Shown here: positions 7,902 through 17,243 of the stretch, one piece after another
Layout: each line of letters begins with the position of its first letter
Position numbering within the stretch: the stretch's first letter is position 1
NCBI GenBank assembly: GCA_030645955.1
Contig: JAUSMR010000073.1
Coordinates: forward strand, 1 to 49,798
Reading direction: 5' to 3'
Source: Gallionella sp.
GTDB lineage: Bacteria; Pseudomonadota; Gammaproteobacteria; Burkholderiales; Gallionellaceae
DNA: 49,798 nt
Notes under the pieces: model-generated
Told to the model about the DNA's origin: nothing
Database searches by the model: none
What the model saw: the letters and a program-made list of their open reading frames with translations, nothing else
Position numbers and translations under genes: made by a program

Positions 7902-8129
7902 ATGCTCACCTGCAAAGTCACTACAGTAGGATCATCGGCAGGCTTCATTCTCAACAAAGAAGCGATGTTAAAACTCAAGGTCAAAAAGGGCGATACGGTC
8001 TATCTGACAGAAGCCCCTGATGGCGGGTACCGGCTCACCCCGTTCAATCCGGATTTCGAACGTCAGTTAGTATTGGCCGAAGACATCATGCACGACGACC
8101 GCGATATTCTGCGGGCGCTGGCGAAGTGA
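7902..8129 (+). CDS. AbrB/MazE-type antitoxin
   Basis: A 75 aa protein with a SpoVT/AbrB swapped-hairpin DNA-binding domain (TTVGSSAGFILNKEAMLKLKVKKGDTVYLTE). The polar C-terminal tail (DFERQLVLAEDIMHDDRDILRALAK) would wrap the toxin. It precedes and overlaps a Doc toxin gene by 4 bases (GTGA), the usual antitoxin-first order. It presumably represses its own promoter through the palindrome at 7864-7885. Confidence 0.9.
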   Translation: MLTCKVTTVGSSAGFILNKEAMLKLKVKKGDTVYLTEAPDGGYRLTPFNPDFERQLVLAEDIMHDDRDILRALAK

Positions 8130-8539
8130 AAGATGCACAGAAGAAAACAACCGTGGGGCGCTGGCGCTGGGTGAATGCCGATGTTGTTTTTGCTATCCAC
8201 GACCGGCAACTTGCCGAACACGGCGGACTGGATGGAGTGCGCGATAAGGGAGCGGTAGAGTCTGCTTTGGCCAGACCACAAAACTTGGCCGCCAATACCG
8301 AACCAGACGAAGCGGCGCTCGCTGCGGCCTATGCGTTTGGTCTCGCGAAAAACCACGGATTTATCGACGGCAACAAACGTACTGCTTGGGTTATTGCACG
8401 ATTGTTTCTGGCCGACAATGGCTGCCGCTTGGCTTTTGACGCTGGGGATGCAGTCAAGACGATGGAAGCAGTTGCGTCCGGTTCGCTGGGGGAATCTCAG
8501 CTTGCGGACTGGTTTCGGCAACGTATCGTGGCCGCATGA
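8126..8539 (+). CDS. doc: Doc-type Fic-domain toxin
   Basis: A death-on-curing toxin of 137 aa. Doc proteins inactivate elongation factor Tu by phosphorylation. The Fic core motif is present as NHGFIDGNKRTAW (His77, Asp81, Gly82-Asn83-Lys84-Arg85), so the active site looks intact; the N-terminal part (GLDGVRDKGAVESALARP) is typical of Doc. The start is a GTG at 8126 overlapping the antitoxin stop, which implies translational coupling. The module sits between manC and the capsule exporter and may stabilise the island. Confidence 0.9.
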   Translation: MKDAQKKTTVGRWRWVNADVVFAIHDRQLAEHGGLDGVRDKGAVESALARPQNLAANTEPDEAALAAAYAFGLAKNHGFIDGNKRTAWVIARLFLADNGCRLAFDAGDAVKTMEAVASGSLGESQLADWFRQRIVAA

Positions 8540-8598
8540 ACATGTCAAAATAATGACCAAAATATATACAAACAATAATTGATTGAACCGGATATCCT

Positions 8599-9753
8599 TT
8601 GAATACCCCACTAATCGCAATATCAGACCTAAACAGCAAATCCTTGGCACAAGGGCTTATTGCACGCATCAAGGGCATGAACCGCCTGCTTCTTTTGACA
8701 GTAGTTCTGCCCACATTGATTTCCAGTATCTATTTTGGGCTCATTGCTTCAGATATTTACATCTCCGAATCCCGCTTTGTGGTGCGCAGCCCCCAGCGCC
8801 AGGCAAGCACCGGGCTGGGAGCGTTGTTTCAGGGGGCTGGTTTTTCGCGCTCCCAGGACGACTCCTACACCGTTCATGACTACATTTTTTCGCGCGATGC
8901 GCTGAAAAAACTTGATGACCAGTTTGCGGTGGGCAAGGCATTTGCCAGCAACAATGTGGATATATTCAGCCGATTTTCCGGTCTGGATTGGGACAGCAGC
9001 TTTGAAGCATTGCACCGCTACTACCAAAAACGCGTGACGGTCGATCTGGATACCTTGTCCTCCATTACAACGTTGAGCGTGAATGCCTTTACCCCTGAAG
9101 AAGCCTACCAGCTCAACGAAAAACTCCTGGAGTTGAGCGAAAACCTGGTCAACCAGCTTAACGAACGGGGGCGGCAAGACATGATCCGCTTTGCGTCAGC
9201 GGAAGTGGCGACTGCCGAAAAAAAGGCAAAAGCGGCAGCGCTTGCCGTTTCCAACTATCGTAATTTAAAAGGCGTGTTTGACCCGGAGAAACAATCCGCC
9301 CTGCAGTTGCAACAAGTCTCCAGGCTGCAAGACGAATTGATCGCCAATAAAATACAACTTGTGCAGATTCGTTCACTAACGCGTGACAACCCGCAAATTC
9401 CCACGTTGCAACAGCGAATCGAAACCCTGCAAACTGAAATCGATTTGGAAACAGCCAAAGTCGCAGGTAGCAATCGTTCTCTTTCCAATAAGTCTGCCGA
9501 TTATGAAGGCTTGATACTGGAGCGTGGCTTTGCTGAAAAGCAGCTTGCCGCAGCGCTCACCTCCATGGAGCAAGCACGCAACGATGCCCAGCGCAAGCAG
9601 CTGTATCTTGAGCGGATCGTCCAGCCCAGCAAGCCCGATATCGCGATGGAGCCGCGTAGGCTACGCGCCGTATTGACCACGTTCATCTTGGGTTTGATCG
9701 CTTGGGGTGTGCTTGCCATCCTGCTTGCGGGAGTGCGTGAGCACAAGGATTAA
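8599..9753 (+). CDS. kpsE: Capsule export inner-membrane protein, KpsE/CtrB/BexC family
   Basis: A polysaccharide co-polymerase/membrane-fusion-like component that links the KpsMT ABC transporter to the outer-membrane exporter. The topology is typical: one N-terminal membrane helix (LLLLTVVLPTLISSIYFGLI) followed by YISESRFVVRSPQRQ, a long periplasmic coiled-coil (about residues 190-330), and a C-terminal helix (VLTTFILGLIAWGVLAILLAG). The likely start is TTG at 8599; an ATG at 8677 just before the first helix is the alternative. It is followed 7 bases later by kpsM. Confidence 0.92.
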   Translation: MNTPLIAISDLNSKSLAQGLIARIKGMNRLLLLTVVLPTLISSIYFGLIASDIYISESRFVVRSPQRQASTGLGALFQGAGFSRSQDDSYTVHDYIFSRDALKKLDDQFAVGKAFASNNVDIFSRFSGLDWDSSFEALHRYYQKRVTVDLDTLSSITTLSVNAFTPEEAYQLNEKLLELSENLVNQLNERGRQDMIRFASAEVATAEKKAKAAALAVSNYRNLKGVFDPEKQSALQLQQVSRLQDELIANKIQLVQIRSLTRDNPQIPTLQQRIETLQTEIDLETAKVAGSNRSLSNKSADYEGLILERGFAEKQLAAALTSMEQARNDAQRKQLYLERIVQPSKPDIAMEPRRLRAVLTTFILGLIAWGVLAILLAGVREHKD

Positions 9754-9760
9754 GGTATAC

Positions 9761-10555
9761 ATGAGTTTGCCAAAAACTTCATTGAGGCACTCCTTCGCCA
9801 TCCAGACGCGGGTGACAGGTGCGCTGATTATGCGTGAGATCATTACCCGCTACGGTCGCCACAACTTAGGTTTTCTTTGGTTGTTTTTGGAACCGATGAT
9901 ATTCACTCTAGGCATTACAACCCTTTGGACGATCATCAAGGCTACTCACGGCACTAACTTGCCCATTACTGCATTTGCAGTTACCGGCTACTCTTCCATA
10001 CTGCTCTGGCGCAATTGTAGCAATCGGGCTGTCAAAGCAATTGAAGCTAATCTTAGCCTGCTATATCACCGACCTGTAAAAGTATTTGATATTTTCGCGG
10101 CGCGCCTTATTCTTGAAATTGCTGGTGCTACGACATCTTTAATTGTATTAACTATATTCTTTACATCGATGGGGTGGATGAGTCTACCCGAAGACATACT
10201 CACGGTAATAATTGGTTGGTTGCTGTTAGCCTGGTTTTCTTTCGCGCTCAGCTTGATAGTTGGTGCAGCCTCTGAACGATCGGAGGTGGTTGAACGGGTA
10301 TGGCACGTTTTTACTTATCTAATGTTTCCATTGTCAGGCGCTGCTTTCATGGTTGATTGGTTACCTAAAGTGGCGCAGACCGTTATTTTATGGGTTCCTA
10401 TGGTGCATGGCACGGAAATGATTCGGCATGGTTATTTTGGTGCAGCCGTACATACTCATGAAGACCCGGCTTATTTGGTATTGGTCAATTTGGTGATGCT
10501 TTTGCTAGGGCTGGCTTTAATTAGAGAAACTGGCCGACGGGTTGAGCCAGAGTGA
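9761..10555 (+). CDS. kpsM: Capsular polysaccharide ABC transporter permease
   Basis: A six-helix ABC-2 type permease of 264 aa (KpsM/CtrC/BexB). It has the cytoplasmic N-terminus [23 protein letters not shown] and the conserved [16 protein letters not shown] region near the periplasmic loop. The ATG at 9761 lies just after the kpsE stop and gives the family length. Its stop overlaps the kpsT start. Its base composition is clearly more AT-rich than that of the housekeeping genes on either side of the island. Confidence 0.95.
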   Translation: MSLPKTSLRHSFAIQTRVTGALIMREIITRYGRHNLGFLWLFLEPMIFTLGITTLWTIIKATHGTNLPITAFAVTGYSSILLWRNCSNRAVKAIEANLSLLYHRPVKVFDIFAARLILEIAGATTSLIVLTIFFTSMGWMSLPEDILTVIIGWLLLAWFSFALSLIVGAASERSEVVERVWHVFTYLMFPLSGAAFMVDWLPKVAQTVILWVPMVHGTEMIRHGYFGAAVHTHEDPAYLVLVNLVMLLLGLALIRETGRRVEPE

Positions 10556-11205
10556 TTACCCTGGACAACGTCACCAAGGTTTATGATACCCGGCAAGGTC
10601 AGCGCACTATATTGGAGGGTGTTAGCTTGCGTGTTGCCAAGGGTGAGCGGCTGGGTATTTTGGGGCGTAATGGCGCAGGTAAATCCACCCTCATTCGCTT
10701 GATTAGTGGAGTTGAGTTTCCTACGCACGGACATATTCACCGAGGCATCAGTGTCTCTTGGCCGTTAGCTTTCGGCGGCGCATTTCAAGGGAGCCTTACT
10801 GGGCTCGACAATGTACGTTTTATTTGTCGTGTCTATGGTGTACCCATCGAGCCAGCCATCTGTTATGTGGAAGAATTTTCGGAGCTAGGTATCTACCTGC
10901 GTGAGCCCGTTAAAAAATACTCTTCAGGTATGCGTGCGCGATTAGCGTTTGGTATTTCCATGGCGGTTGAATTTGATTGCTTTCTCATCGACGAGATTGT
11001 TGCAGTAGGCGATAGCCGTTTCCAAGAAAAAAGCCGCATAGAACTGTTTGAAAAACGCAGTGATAGAGCGATGATCATCGTCTCGCATAATGCAGATTTT
11101 GTTCGTGAGCATTGCCAACATGCCGCAGTACTAGTGAATGGCAAACTGCGCAGCTTCGATCAGGTGGAAGACGCATTCAGTTTTTATCAGGCGTGCGAAA
11201 CATAA
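10552..11205 (+). CDS. kpsT: Capsular polysaccharide ABC transporter ATP-binding protein
   Basis: The energising subunit of the capsule exporter, 217 aa. It has Walker [10 protein letters not shown] (38-46), the signature SSGMRAR (124-130), Walker B CFLIDE (143-148) and the H-loop SHN (178-180). The start is a GTG at 10552 that overlaps the kpsM stop by 4 bases. It lacks the C-terminal carbohydrate-binding extension found in Wzt proteins that need a capped O-chain. This supports a capsule rather than an O-antigen exporter. Confidence 0.95.
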   Translation: MITLDNVTKVYDTRQGQRTILEGVSLRVAKGERLGILGRNGAGKSTLIRLISGVEFPTHGHIHRGISVSWPLAFGGAFQGSLTGLDNVRFICRVYGVPIEPAICYVEEFSELGIYLREPVKKYSSGMRARLAFGISMAVEFDCFLIDEIVAVGDSRFQEKSRIELFEKRSDRAMIIVSHNADFVREHCQHAAVLVNGKLRSFDQVEDAFSFYQACET

Positions 11206-11225
11206 TTAGAAAAAGGACTAATTCA

Positions 11226-12263
11226 ATGAATCGAGAAATAGAAGACAGCCTTTATGCACGACTGGCCGGGCTCGGCCGCGATGAGCTTCTGAAGTTTATC
11301 GAGAGGCATTTTCCCGGGTTGGTGGGGCAAAATATCGAGGCGGACTGGCCTCTGACCGGGAAAGCGTTCGATTCACTGAGCGCCCAAGAGGTGGCGGCGG
11401 TGGAGAGGGCTGTCGGCGACAAGCTCGGCGGGGAAACGCTAAAGGAGCTCGCGAGCTGGAAGACCCGGAGTATCCAGCACTACAGACGGGAGATTCTCAG
11501 GTACGGGTGTACCGTTCTGCCCGATCTGCTACGTGAGAGAACGCGCATGTGCGCGGCAAATCCGCCCGCCGAAGTGCATAGCATGCAGCGGCAGGAGCTG
11601 TTCGCGGGCGATCTCTATTCCGGGGATATGTGCGTCAGCGCGCTCAGCCGCGCGGGAAAGGCCATTGTCAAGGACGGGCATTACCTCGACTTCGGCTGTT
11701 CCTCGGGGGCACTGGTCCGGAACATGTGGGCTGGTTTTCCGTACGCGCACTGGCACGGATCAGACCCGGTGCCTTCCTCCATCGAGTGGGCAAGGGCGCA
11801 ATTCCCGCAAATAGACTTCATCGTCAACAGCCAGGAGCCGCCCCTGCCTTACGCCGAGAACAGCATGGACGGAGTGTACGCGATATCAATCTGGTCGCAT
11901 TTTTCCGAGCGCGCCGCGCTTGCGTGGTTCGAGGAGATGCACAGGATACTCAAGCCGGGCGGGTTCCTGATGTTGACAAACCACGGGGTTCGGAGCCTCT
12001 ACTACTACTTGGAGCAAAAGCTGATGTCCCCGGATATCATAGCGCGGATGCTGTCCGAGATAATCTGCAGACAGTTCGTGCTCCAGGACGTCTGGGAGAA
12101 CCAGTCCGCGGCGGCAGATGGCCTGAAGACCGTCGACTGGGGCAACAGCTATTTCGTAAGCGAGTGGGTTGCCCTGCGGCTCCATAGGAATTGGCGCGTG
12201 CTTGACTATAAGCCGGGGCTCAACCAGTCCAACCAGGATGTCTACGTGCTGGAATGCATGTAG
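11226..12263 (+). CDS. SAM-dependent methyltransferase with carrier-protein-like N-terminus
   Basis: Residues about 150-260 are a class I methyltransferase core: motif I LDFGCSSGALV (154-164), acidic GSDPVPSSIEWAR, and the late motif ILKPGGFLML (241-250). The first about 85 residues resemble an acyl or peptidyl carrier protein: PLTGKAFDSLSAQEVAAVE with the DSL triad (Ser50 in the phosphopantetheine position), then AVGDKLGGETLKELASWKT. The gene is visibly more GC-rich than kpsT and the giant glycosyltransferase gene and uses AGG/AGA arginine codons often, which suggests separate acquisition. It could methylate a sugar or a chain end. The substrate is unknown and the carrier reading is inferred. 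A good RBS (AAAAGGA) precedes the ATG at 11226. Confidence 0.85.
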   Translation: MNREIEDSLYARLAGLGRDELLKFIERHFPGLVGQNIEADWPLTGKAFDSLSAQEVAAVERAVGDKLGGETLKELASWKTRSIQHYRREILRYGCTVLPDLLRERTRMCAANPPAEVHSMQRQELFAGDLYSGDMCVSALSRAGKAIVKDGHYLDFGCSSGALVRNMWAGFPYAHWHGSDPVPSSIEWARAQFPQIDFIVNSQEPPLPYAENSMDGVYAISIWSHFSERAALAWFEEMHRILKPGGFLMLTNHGVRSLYYYLEQKLMSPDIIARMLSEIICRQFVLQDVWENQSAAADGLKTVDWGNSYFVSEWVALRLHRNWRVLDYKPGLNQSNQDVYVLECM

Positions 12264-12295
12264 GAGAATTACGCAAAGAATGCGAATTGACTAAA

Positions 12296-12841
12296 ATGAA
12301 ATTCACGCCCCTGATTATCCCCGATGTCATCCTCTTTGAACCCAAGGTGTATGGTGATGATCGAGGCTTCTTTTTTGAAAGCTTCAATCAACGCCAGTTT
12401 GAAGAAGCGGTTGGCAAAAAAGTGAACTTTGTCCAGGACAACCACTCCCGTTCAGCCAAAAACGTACTGCGCGGCTTGCACTACCAGACCCAGCAGCCGC
12501 AAGGCAAGTTGGTGCGAGTAGTGCAGGGCGAAGTGTTCGACGTTGCCGTCGACATTCGCAAAGACTCCCCTACTTTCGGCAAATGGGTAGGTGAAATTTT
12601 ATCCTCCGAAAACAAGAAACAAATCTGGATACCGGAAGGCTTTGCTCACGGTTTTGTTGCGCTATCGGACACGGCGGAGTTTCTCTATAAAACCACCGAT
12701 TATTGGGCGCCCGCATTTGAGCGCTGCATCCGTTGGGATGACCCTGAGATCGGTATTACTTGGCCTATTGAGGCGTTGCCTTTAGTCTCGGGAAAAGACA
12801 AGATTGGCACCGGGATCGCCAGCGCAGAAGTGTTTGAATGA
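12296..12841 (+). CDS. rfbC: dTDP-4-dehydrorhamnose 3,5-epimerase (copy 1)
   Basis: A 181 aa RmlC cupin. It epimerises C3 and C5 of dTDP-4-keto-6-deoxyglucose on the way to dTDP-L-rhamnose. The active-site region LRGLHYQTQQPQGKLVRVVQG (with catalytic His) and VAVDIRKDSPTFGKW are intact, as is PEGFAHGFVALSDTAEF. A second, clearly diverged copy lies in the rfbBDAC operon at 25889. This one stands alone between the methyltransferase and the giant glycosyltransferase genes, so it may serve a different 4-keto sugar or be a leftover of locus assembly. I chose the ATG at 12296 for family length. Confidence 0.93.
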   Translation: MKFTPLIIPDVILFEPKVYGDDRGFFFESFNQRQFEEAVGKKVNFVQDNHSRSAKNVLRGLHYQTQQPQGKLVRVVQGEVFDVAVDIRKDSPTFGKWVGEILSSENKKQIWIPEGFAHGFVALSDTAEFLYKTTDYWAPAFERCIRWDDPEIGITWPIEALPLVSGKDKIGTGIASAEVFE

Positions 12842-12851
12842 GTCTCCTAAA

Positions 12852-15800
12852 ATGAAAAAACACAACAATTCTTTAATAAGCCTTTTCGCAGAACATCGTG
12901 GAAAAGTCACGGACAAATGGTCGGTTTATCTTGCCGAGTACGATCGGCTATTCCATGCCTATCGTGATCGACCTGTTCGCTTACTAGAAATCGGCATTCA
13001 GAACGGCGGCTCACTGGAAATTTGGAGTAAATTTTTCTCCAAGGCTGAAAAGTTGGTGGGGTGTGATATTAACCCTGATTGCGCGCAGCTTCAATTTGAT
13101 GATTCGAAAATCGCAGTGGTTGTGGCTAATGCCAATACGGATGAAGCACAACAGATTATATTGGCACATTCGCCTGATTTTGACCTCATTATTGATGACG
13201 GATCGCATCAATCTGGTGACATCGTCCGTTCGTTTTCGCGTTATTTTACCTACCTCAACGACGGCGGGCTGTACGTGGCCGAGGATCTACACTGTAGTTA
13301 TTGGCAGGATTTCGAAGGCGGCATATTTCAACCTTATTCATCCATTGCTTTTTTCAAACGGCTTGCCGACACGATTAACCATGAACATTGGGGTGTTGAT
13401 AAAACGCGTTGTGAACTATTGCGTAGCTTCAATCGCAAATACAATACCCGGCTGGATGAGATAACGCTCGCACATGTCCACTCTATCGAGTTCATCAATT
13501 CGATGTGTGTAATTCGGAAAGCGAAACCGACGGATAATATTCTTGGGCATCGCTTTGTTGCGGGAACAAATGCGTTAGTTTGGGAAGGTGCACTGCAGCT
13601 TCAAGGCAGTAGTTGTCCACAGCCGAATCAAAGCGAAAATCAATGGTCGACAAGAGATGCGCCCGTCGAAGAGGAGTTAATGGTGCGGATCCAAGAGATC
13701 GCCAACCTCAACCAAGCCGCGAGTGATCGTGACGGAGAAATCATCAAACTCATTAGAGATGTATTAGCGCAGGATCAGAATGTTTTTCAGAAAACGTTTG
13801 ACGCTGAATGGTATGTAAAGAAATATCCAGATATTGATAAGCCTGGGATTGATCCTTATCAACACTACATACACTATGGAGTGACGGAAGGTCGTCACCC
13901 ATCTGCCGACCTTACCACCTTTATTCGTCATGGCTTGATTGATCGTTTAAAGGAACTCAATGCTCAGATCAATCAGGCTAATCAGTCCAACAATTTGCAT
14001 GATGGTGAGATCACTGACCTCATTAAAGCTTTATTAAAGCAGGATCTGAATGTTTTTCAGAATACGTTTGACGCTGAATGGTATGTAAAGAAATATCCAG
14101 ATATTGATAAACCTGGGATTGATCCTTATCAACACTACATACACTATGGAGTTGTGGAAGGTCGTATACCATCTGCCGACATCGCTATCTTTATTCGTCA
14201 TGGCTTGCTGAATTGTTTAAAGGAACTCAATGCTCAGATCAATCAGGCTAAGTTGTTAACAGAAGCTCAACAGCTTCAGTACACCGCGCGTGAGCATGCA
14301 CTCCTAGCTCAACTCGCATTAGCCCGGCAACAGATTGAAGCCCAATCGCTTGAGCTGGCACAGCGAGAAAAGACATACGCACATCAGTTATGCGCCAAAC
14401 AGGATGAATTTCATAACCTGATACAACACATGTCAGAGAAGGAAAAAGCGCAAGCGCAAGCACTTGCCCGGCTTCACATCGGACTGAAAGCTATGAGCGC
14501 CACTTTGCTCTCAACACCATTAAACACAAATAACAGGATTGATGACGTGCCATTGGGCCACACGAGCACTGCGGCAGCCACACTAGAAGAGCTTCTCTCT
14601 TACCATGACGAACGCTTCATCCACAGCGCTTACCATACCCTGCTGGGCCGAGCGCCTGACCCCGAAGGCATGCGATACTATCTGGAACGCGTGCGAGCTG
14701 GCATTAGCAAAATAGAGGTTCTTGCCCAGCTTCGTCTTTGCGCAGAAGGGAAATCACGGGAGGTAAAAATTACCGGGTTGAATAAGGCGATTCACAGTCA
14801 TCAACGGCAAAAAAAATCTATTCTTGGCGCGTTATTACGGCTTGCTGGTGTGAAGGCAGATAAAGCGGCGCAAAATTTGCGGGCCATCGAAAATAAATTT
14901 CATATGGTTAATTTTAAATTGCAGCAGCAAATCTCTGAAATGGATAGAGGTTTTTGCCGTTTGGAGAAACTTTTTCAAAACCAGGAACGAACACAAGAAG
15001 TCATTAATAAGCAGATTGCTTTGTCTCAAAAAAGCCAAAATGTTTCACTTGGATCATCTAGCCTGGCGGGCGGTGCAATAAAAGTGACAGTCATTATTTT
15101 GACTAAAAATCCTGGGACGATCTTCAAAGATGTGTTGTTAGCTGCACTAAGCCAAGAGACTCCTTGGTTGTATGAAGTTCTGGTTGTTGATTCAGGATCA
15201 TCTGACGGCACAATTGATTTTGTGCGGCAGCATCCTCGCGTGCGTTTACTGGAGGTCAAGTCAAGTGAATTCGGGCATGGACGAACTCGAAATTACGCAG
15301 TGTCAATGGCGAAAGGTCAATATGCTGCAATGCTTACGCATGATGCCAAGCCACTAAATTCCAACTGGCTCTATAACCTTGTTAGGCCACTTGACGACGA
15401 CGCTTCTGTAGCGGGCGTGTTTGGACGGCATAAAGCCTATCCAGACCATACGCCTTATATCAAGCGGGATATGGAAATGCATTTCAACGGCTTTCTTCAG
15501 TGGCCTGCCGTAATGGGAATTGAAGACCCCGAGCGATATGCTCGTGATCAAGGTTATAGACAGGTATTGCATTTTTTCTCCGATAATAATGCCTGTTTAC
15601 GCAAAGAAGTTTGGAAGAGAATACCTTACCCTGATGTCAATTTTGCCGAGGATCAGTTATGGGCTAAGGCAATCATTGAAGCTGGGTACAAGCGTGCATA
15701 TGCAGATGATGCAGTCGTTTATCATTCACATGACTATTCCATTAAGGATACATTTCGTCGCTCATTCGATGAGTCTCGAGCGTTGAAATCTCTATTTGGC

Positions 15801-17243
15801 TATGACCTATGCCCAAGCGCGAGCCACGGTTTTACACAGATATATGCTTGCGCTAAATCCGATCTCAAATTCTTGTCGGGATCCACTGGATTAGGCAACT
15901 CATTTGGATTGGCATTCAGAACCCCACTATTGCATATCGCAAAACAGTCTGGATGGTATATCGGCAGCTACCAAGGTCGGCTCAAAGGAATTCTTTTCTG
16001 GTTGTTTTCCCTCGACGGCGCCAAAAAAAGAAAAACTAACATGACATTTACAAATAAATGGAAATCACTTTTTAGCAGTAATGAACGTGATACCAATCAA
16101 CCTCAAATTACCGAGCCTACACAACAAGCTGCGGTGGTTAACAAAACTGACGTTATTGGGTTTTACGATTTTGTGATCACTGAGGATGCAGGGACGCTAC
16201 CTGCGGACTCTGACGCATTCGATGATATGAGTATCAACTGGCTTATTCCAGATTTTGGTATTGGATCAGGCGGACACCTTAATATTTTTCGCTTTATCGG
16301 CATGCTTGAGAAGAAAGGATATAAAAACACCATATGTGTTGTCGGGAGCCATAGACACTCGTCCCCATACCAAGCGCGTGCCATGATTTCTGAACACTTC
16401 TTTGCATTACAGGCTGACGTAGTATTTGGTGTAGAAAATCTGCCCGCGGCCCGCTACAGTTTTGCAACTAGCTGGATAACTGCTTATGCGCTTAAGGGCT
16501 TTGGCGCAACGCACCACAAACTCTATTTTGTGCAGGATTTTGAACCTGCTTTTTACGCACATGGTAGTGAGTACGATTTTGCCGAGGCAACGTACAAGTT
16601 TGGATTTACCGGAGTGTGTTCGGGCGATTGGTTGTCACGTACGCTTGAGTCTGACTATGGCATGAAATGTCATTCAATCAGTTTTTCCTATGACCGTGCT
16701 TTGTACCAGCAAACGTTACGCCGGGAACCGCAAAAACATCGAGTGTTCTGTTATTGCCGCCCTCCGACGATCCGCCGCGGCTGGGAGTCTGCCATGCTGG
16801 CATTGAGCCTGGTAGGGCAAGAACTGCCTGATGTCGAATTTATATTTGCAGGTTGGGATATGGGAAACTACCATTTCCCATATCCTCACTTAAATGCTGG
16901 GGTCTGCTCACTCAAGGAATTGCCCGATCTTTATAGTCAGTGTGATGCTGCTTTAGTCTTTTCCTTTACTAACCTGTCTTTGCTTCCCCTTGAGTTGATG
17001 GCATGCGGATGTGTTGTTGTGTCGAACCGTGCGCCCAATACTGAGTGGCTACTTAATGATAACAATAGTATTTTGCCAGCGTCGTCGTCACCGAGGGCAA
17101 TTGCATATGCAATAGTGAACATTCTTGGAGATCCAAAGCGACGTGTTGAATTAGCTGACCGTGCTAAAGTATTCGCTAGCTCGACCAGTTGGGAAGTTGA
17201 AGGTGAACGATTGATGAAAATACTAAGTGATCTAGATAAATGA
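12852..17243 (+). CDS. Giant multidomain glycosyltransferase/methyltransferase, 1463 aa
   Basis: Modules in order: a class I methyltransferase (about 1-230; LLEIGIQNGGSLEIW at 44-58, DLIIDDGSHQ at 111-120); two near-identical 90-residue repeats (about 287-466) built on FDAEWYVKKYPDIDKPG and YQHYIHYGV.EGR; and a coiled coil (about 466-546). Then come a DUF4214-like domain (about 575-640; HSAYHTLLGRAPDPEGMRYYL), a second coiled coil, a GT2 domain (about 743-993; VIILTKNPG, LTHDAKP), and a GT4 domain similar to rhamnosyltransferase WsaF (about 1117-1463; WLIPDFGIGSGGHLN, LPLELMACGCVVVSN). This layout suits one enzyme that adds two sugars and modifies the chain end, with the coiled coils acting as spacer or ruler. 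The linkages cannot be read from sequence. The gene is low in GC and its stop overlaps the next start. Confidence 0.9.
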   Translation: MKKHNNSLISLFAEHRGKVTDKWSVYLAEYDRLFHAYRDRPVRLLEIGIQNGGSLEIWSKFFSKAEKLVGCDINPDCAQLQFDDSKIAVVVANANTDEAQQIILAHSPDFDLIIDDGSHQSGDIVRSFSRYFTYLNDGGLYVAEDLHCSYWQDFEGGIFQPYSSIAFFKRLADTINHEHWGVDKTRCELLRSFNRKYNTRLDEITLAHVHSIEFINSMCVIRKAKPTDNILGHRFVAGTNALVWEGALQLQGSSCPQPNQSENQWSTRDAPVEEELMVRIQEIANLNQAASDRDGEIIKLIRDVLAQDQNVFQKTFDAEWYVKKYPDIDKPGIDPYQHYIHYGVTEGRHPSADLTTFIRHGLIDRLKELNAQINQANQSNNLHDGEITDLIKALLKQDLNVFQNTFDAEWYVKKYPDIDKPGIDPYQHYIHYGVVEGRIPSADIAIFIRHGLLNCLKELNAQINQAKLLTEAQQLQYTAREHALLAQLALARQQIEAQSLELAQREKTYAHQLCAKQDEFHNLIQHMSEKEKAQAQALARLHIGLKAMSATLLSTPLNTNNRIDDVPLGHTSTAAATLEELLSYHDERFIHSAYHTLLGRAPDPEGMRYYLERVRAGISKIEVLAQLRLCAEGKSREVKITGLNKAIHSHQRQKKSILGALLRLAGVKADKAAQNLRAIENKFHMVNFKLQQQISEMDRGFCRLEKLFQNQERTQEVINKQIALSQKSQNVSLGSSSLAGGAIKVTVIILTKNPGTIFKDVLLAALSQETPWLYEVLVVDSGSSDGTIDFVRQHPRVRLLEVKSSEFGHGRTRNYAVSMAKGQYAAMLTHDAKPLNSNWLYNLVRPLDDDASVAGVFGRHKAYPDHTPYIKRDMEMHFNGFLQWPAVMGIEDPERYARDQGYRQVLHFFSDNNACLRKEVWKRIPYPDVNFAEDQLWAKAIIEAGYKRAYADDAVVYHSHDYSIKDTFRRSFDESRALKSLFGYDLCPSASHGFTQIYACAKSDLKFLSGSTGLGNSFGLAFRTPLLHIAKQSGWYIGSYQGRLKGILFWLFSLDGAKKRKTNMTFTNKWKSLFSSNERDTNQPQITEPTQQAAVVNKTDVIGFYDFVITEDAGTLPADSDAFDDMSINWLIPDFGIGSGGHLNIFRFIGMLEKKGYKNTICVVGSHRHSSPYQARAMISEHFFALQADVVFGVENLPAARYSFATSWITAYALKGFGATHHKLYFVQDFEPAFYAHGSEYDFAEATYKFGFTGVCSGDWLSRTLESDYGMKCHSISFSYDRALYQQTLRREPQKHRVFCYCRPPTIRRGWESAMLALSLVGQELPDVEFIFAGWDMGNYHFPYPHLNAGVCSLKELPDLYSQCDAALVFSFTNLSLLPLELMACGCVVVSNRAPNTEWLLNDNNSILPASSSPRAIAYAIVNILGDPKRRVELADRAKVFASSTSWEVEGERLMKILSDLDK
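13711..14250 (+). repeat. Tandem 270 bp (90 codon) duplication in the giant gene
   Basis: Two in-frame copies with a period of 270 bases (for example ACGTTTGACGCTGAATGG at about 13794 and 14064). They are nearly identical through the FDAEWY...EGR segment and diverge more at the edges, so the duplication looks recent. Each copy holds one FDxxWYxxxYPD module plus a helical linker. Unequal crossing-over could change the copy number. Confidence 0.85.

Noticed and set aside
9707..9760. Earlier start for KpsM overlapping kpsE
   Set aside because: It would overlap the end of kpsE by 47 bases. The ATG at 9761 gives a normal KpsM N-terminus directly after the kpsE stop.
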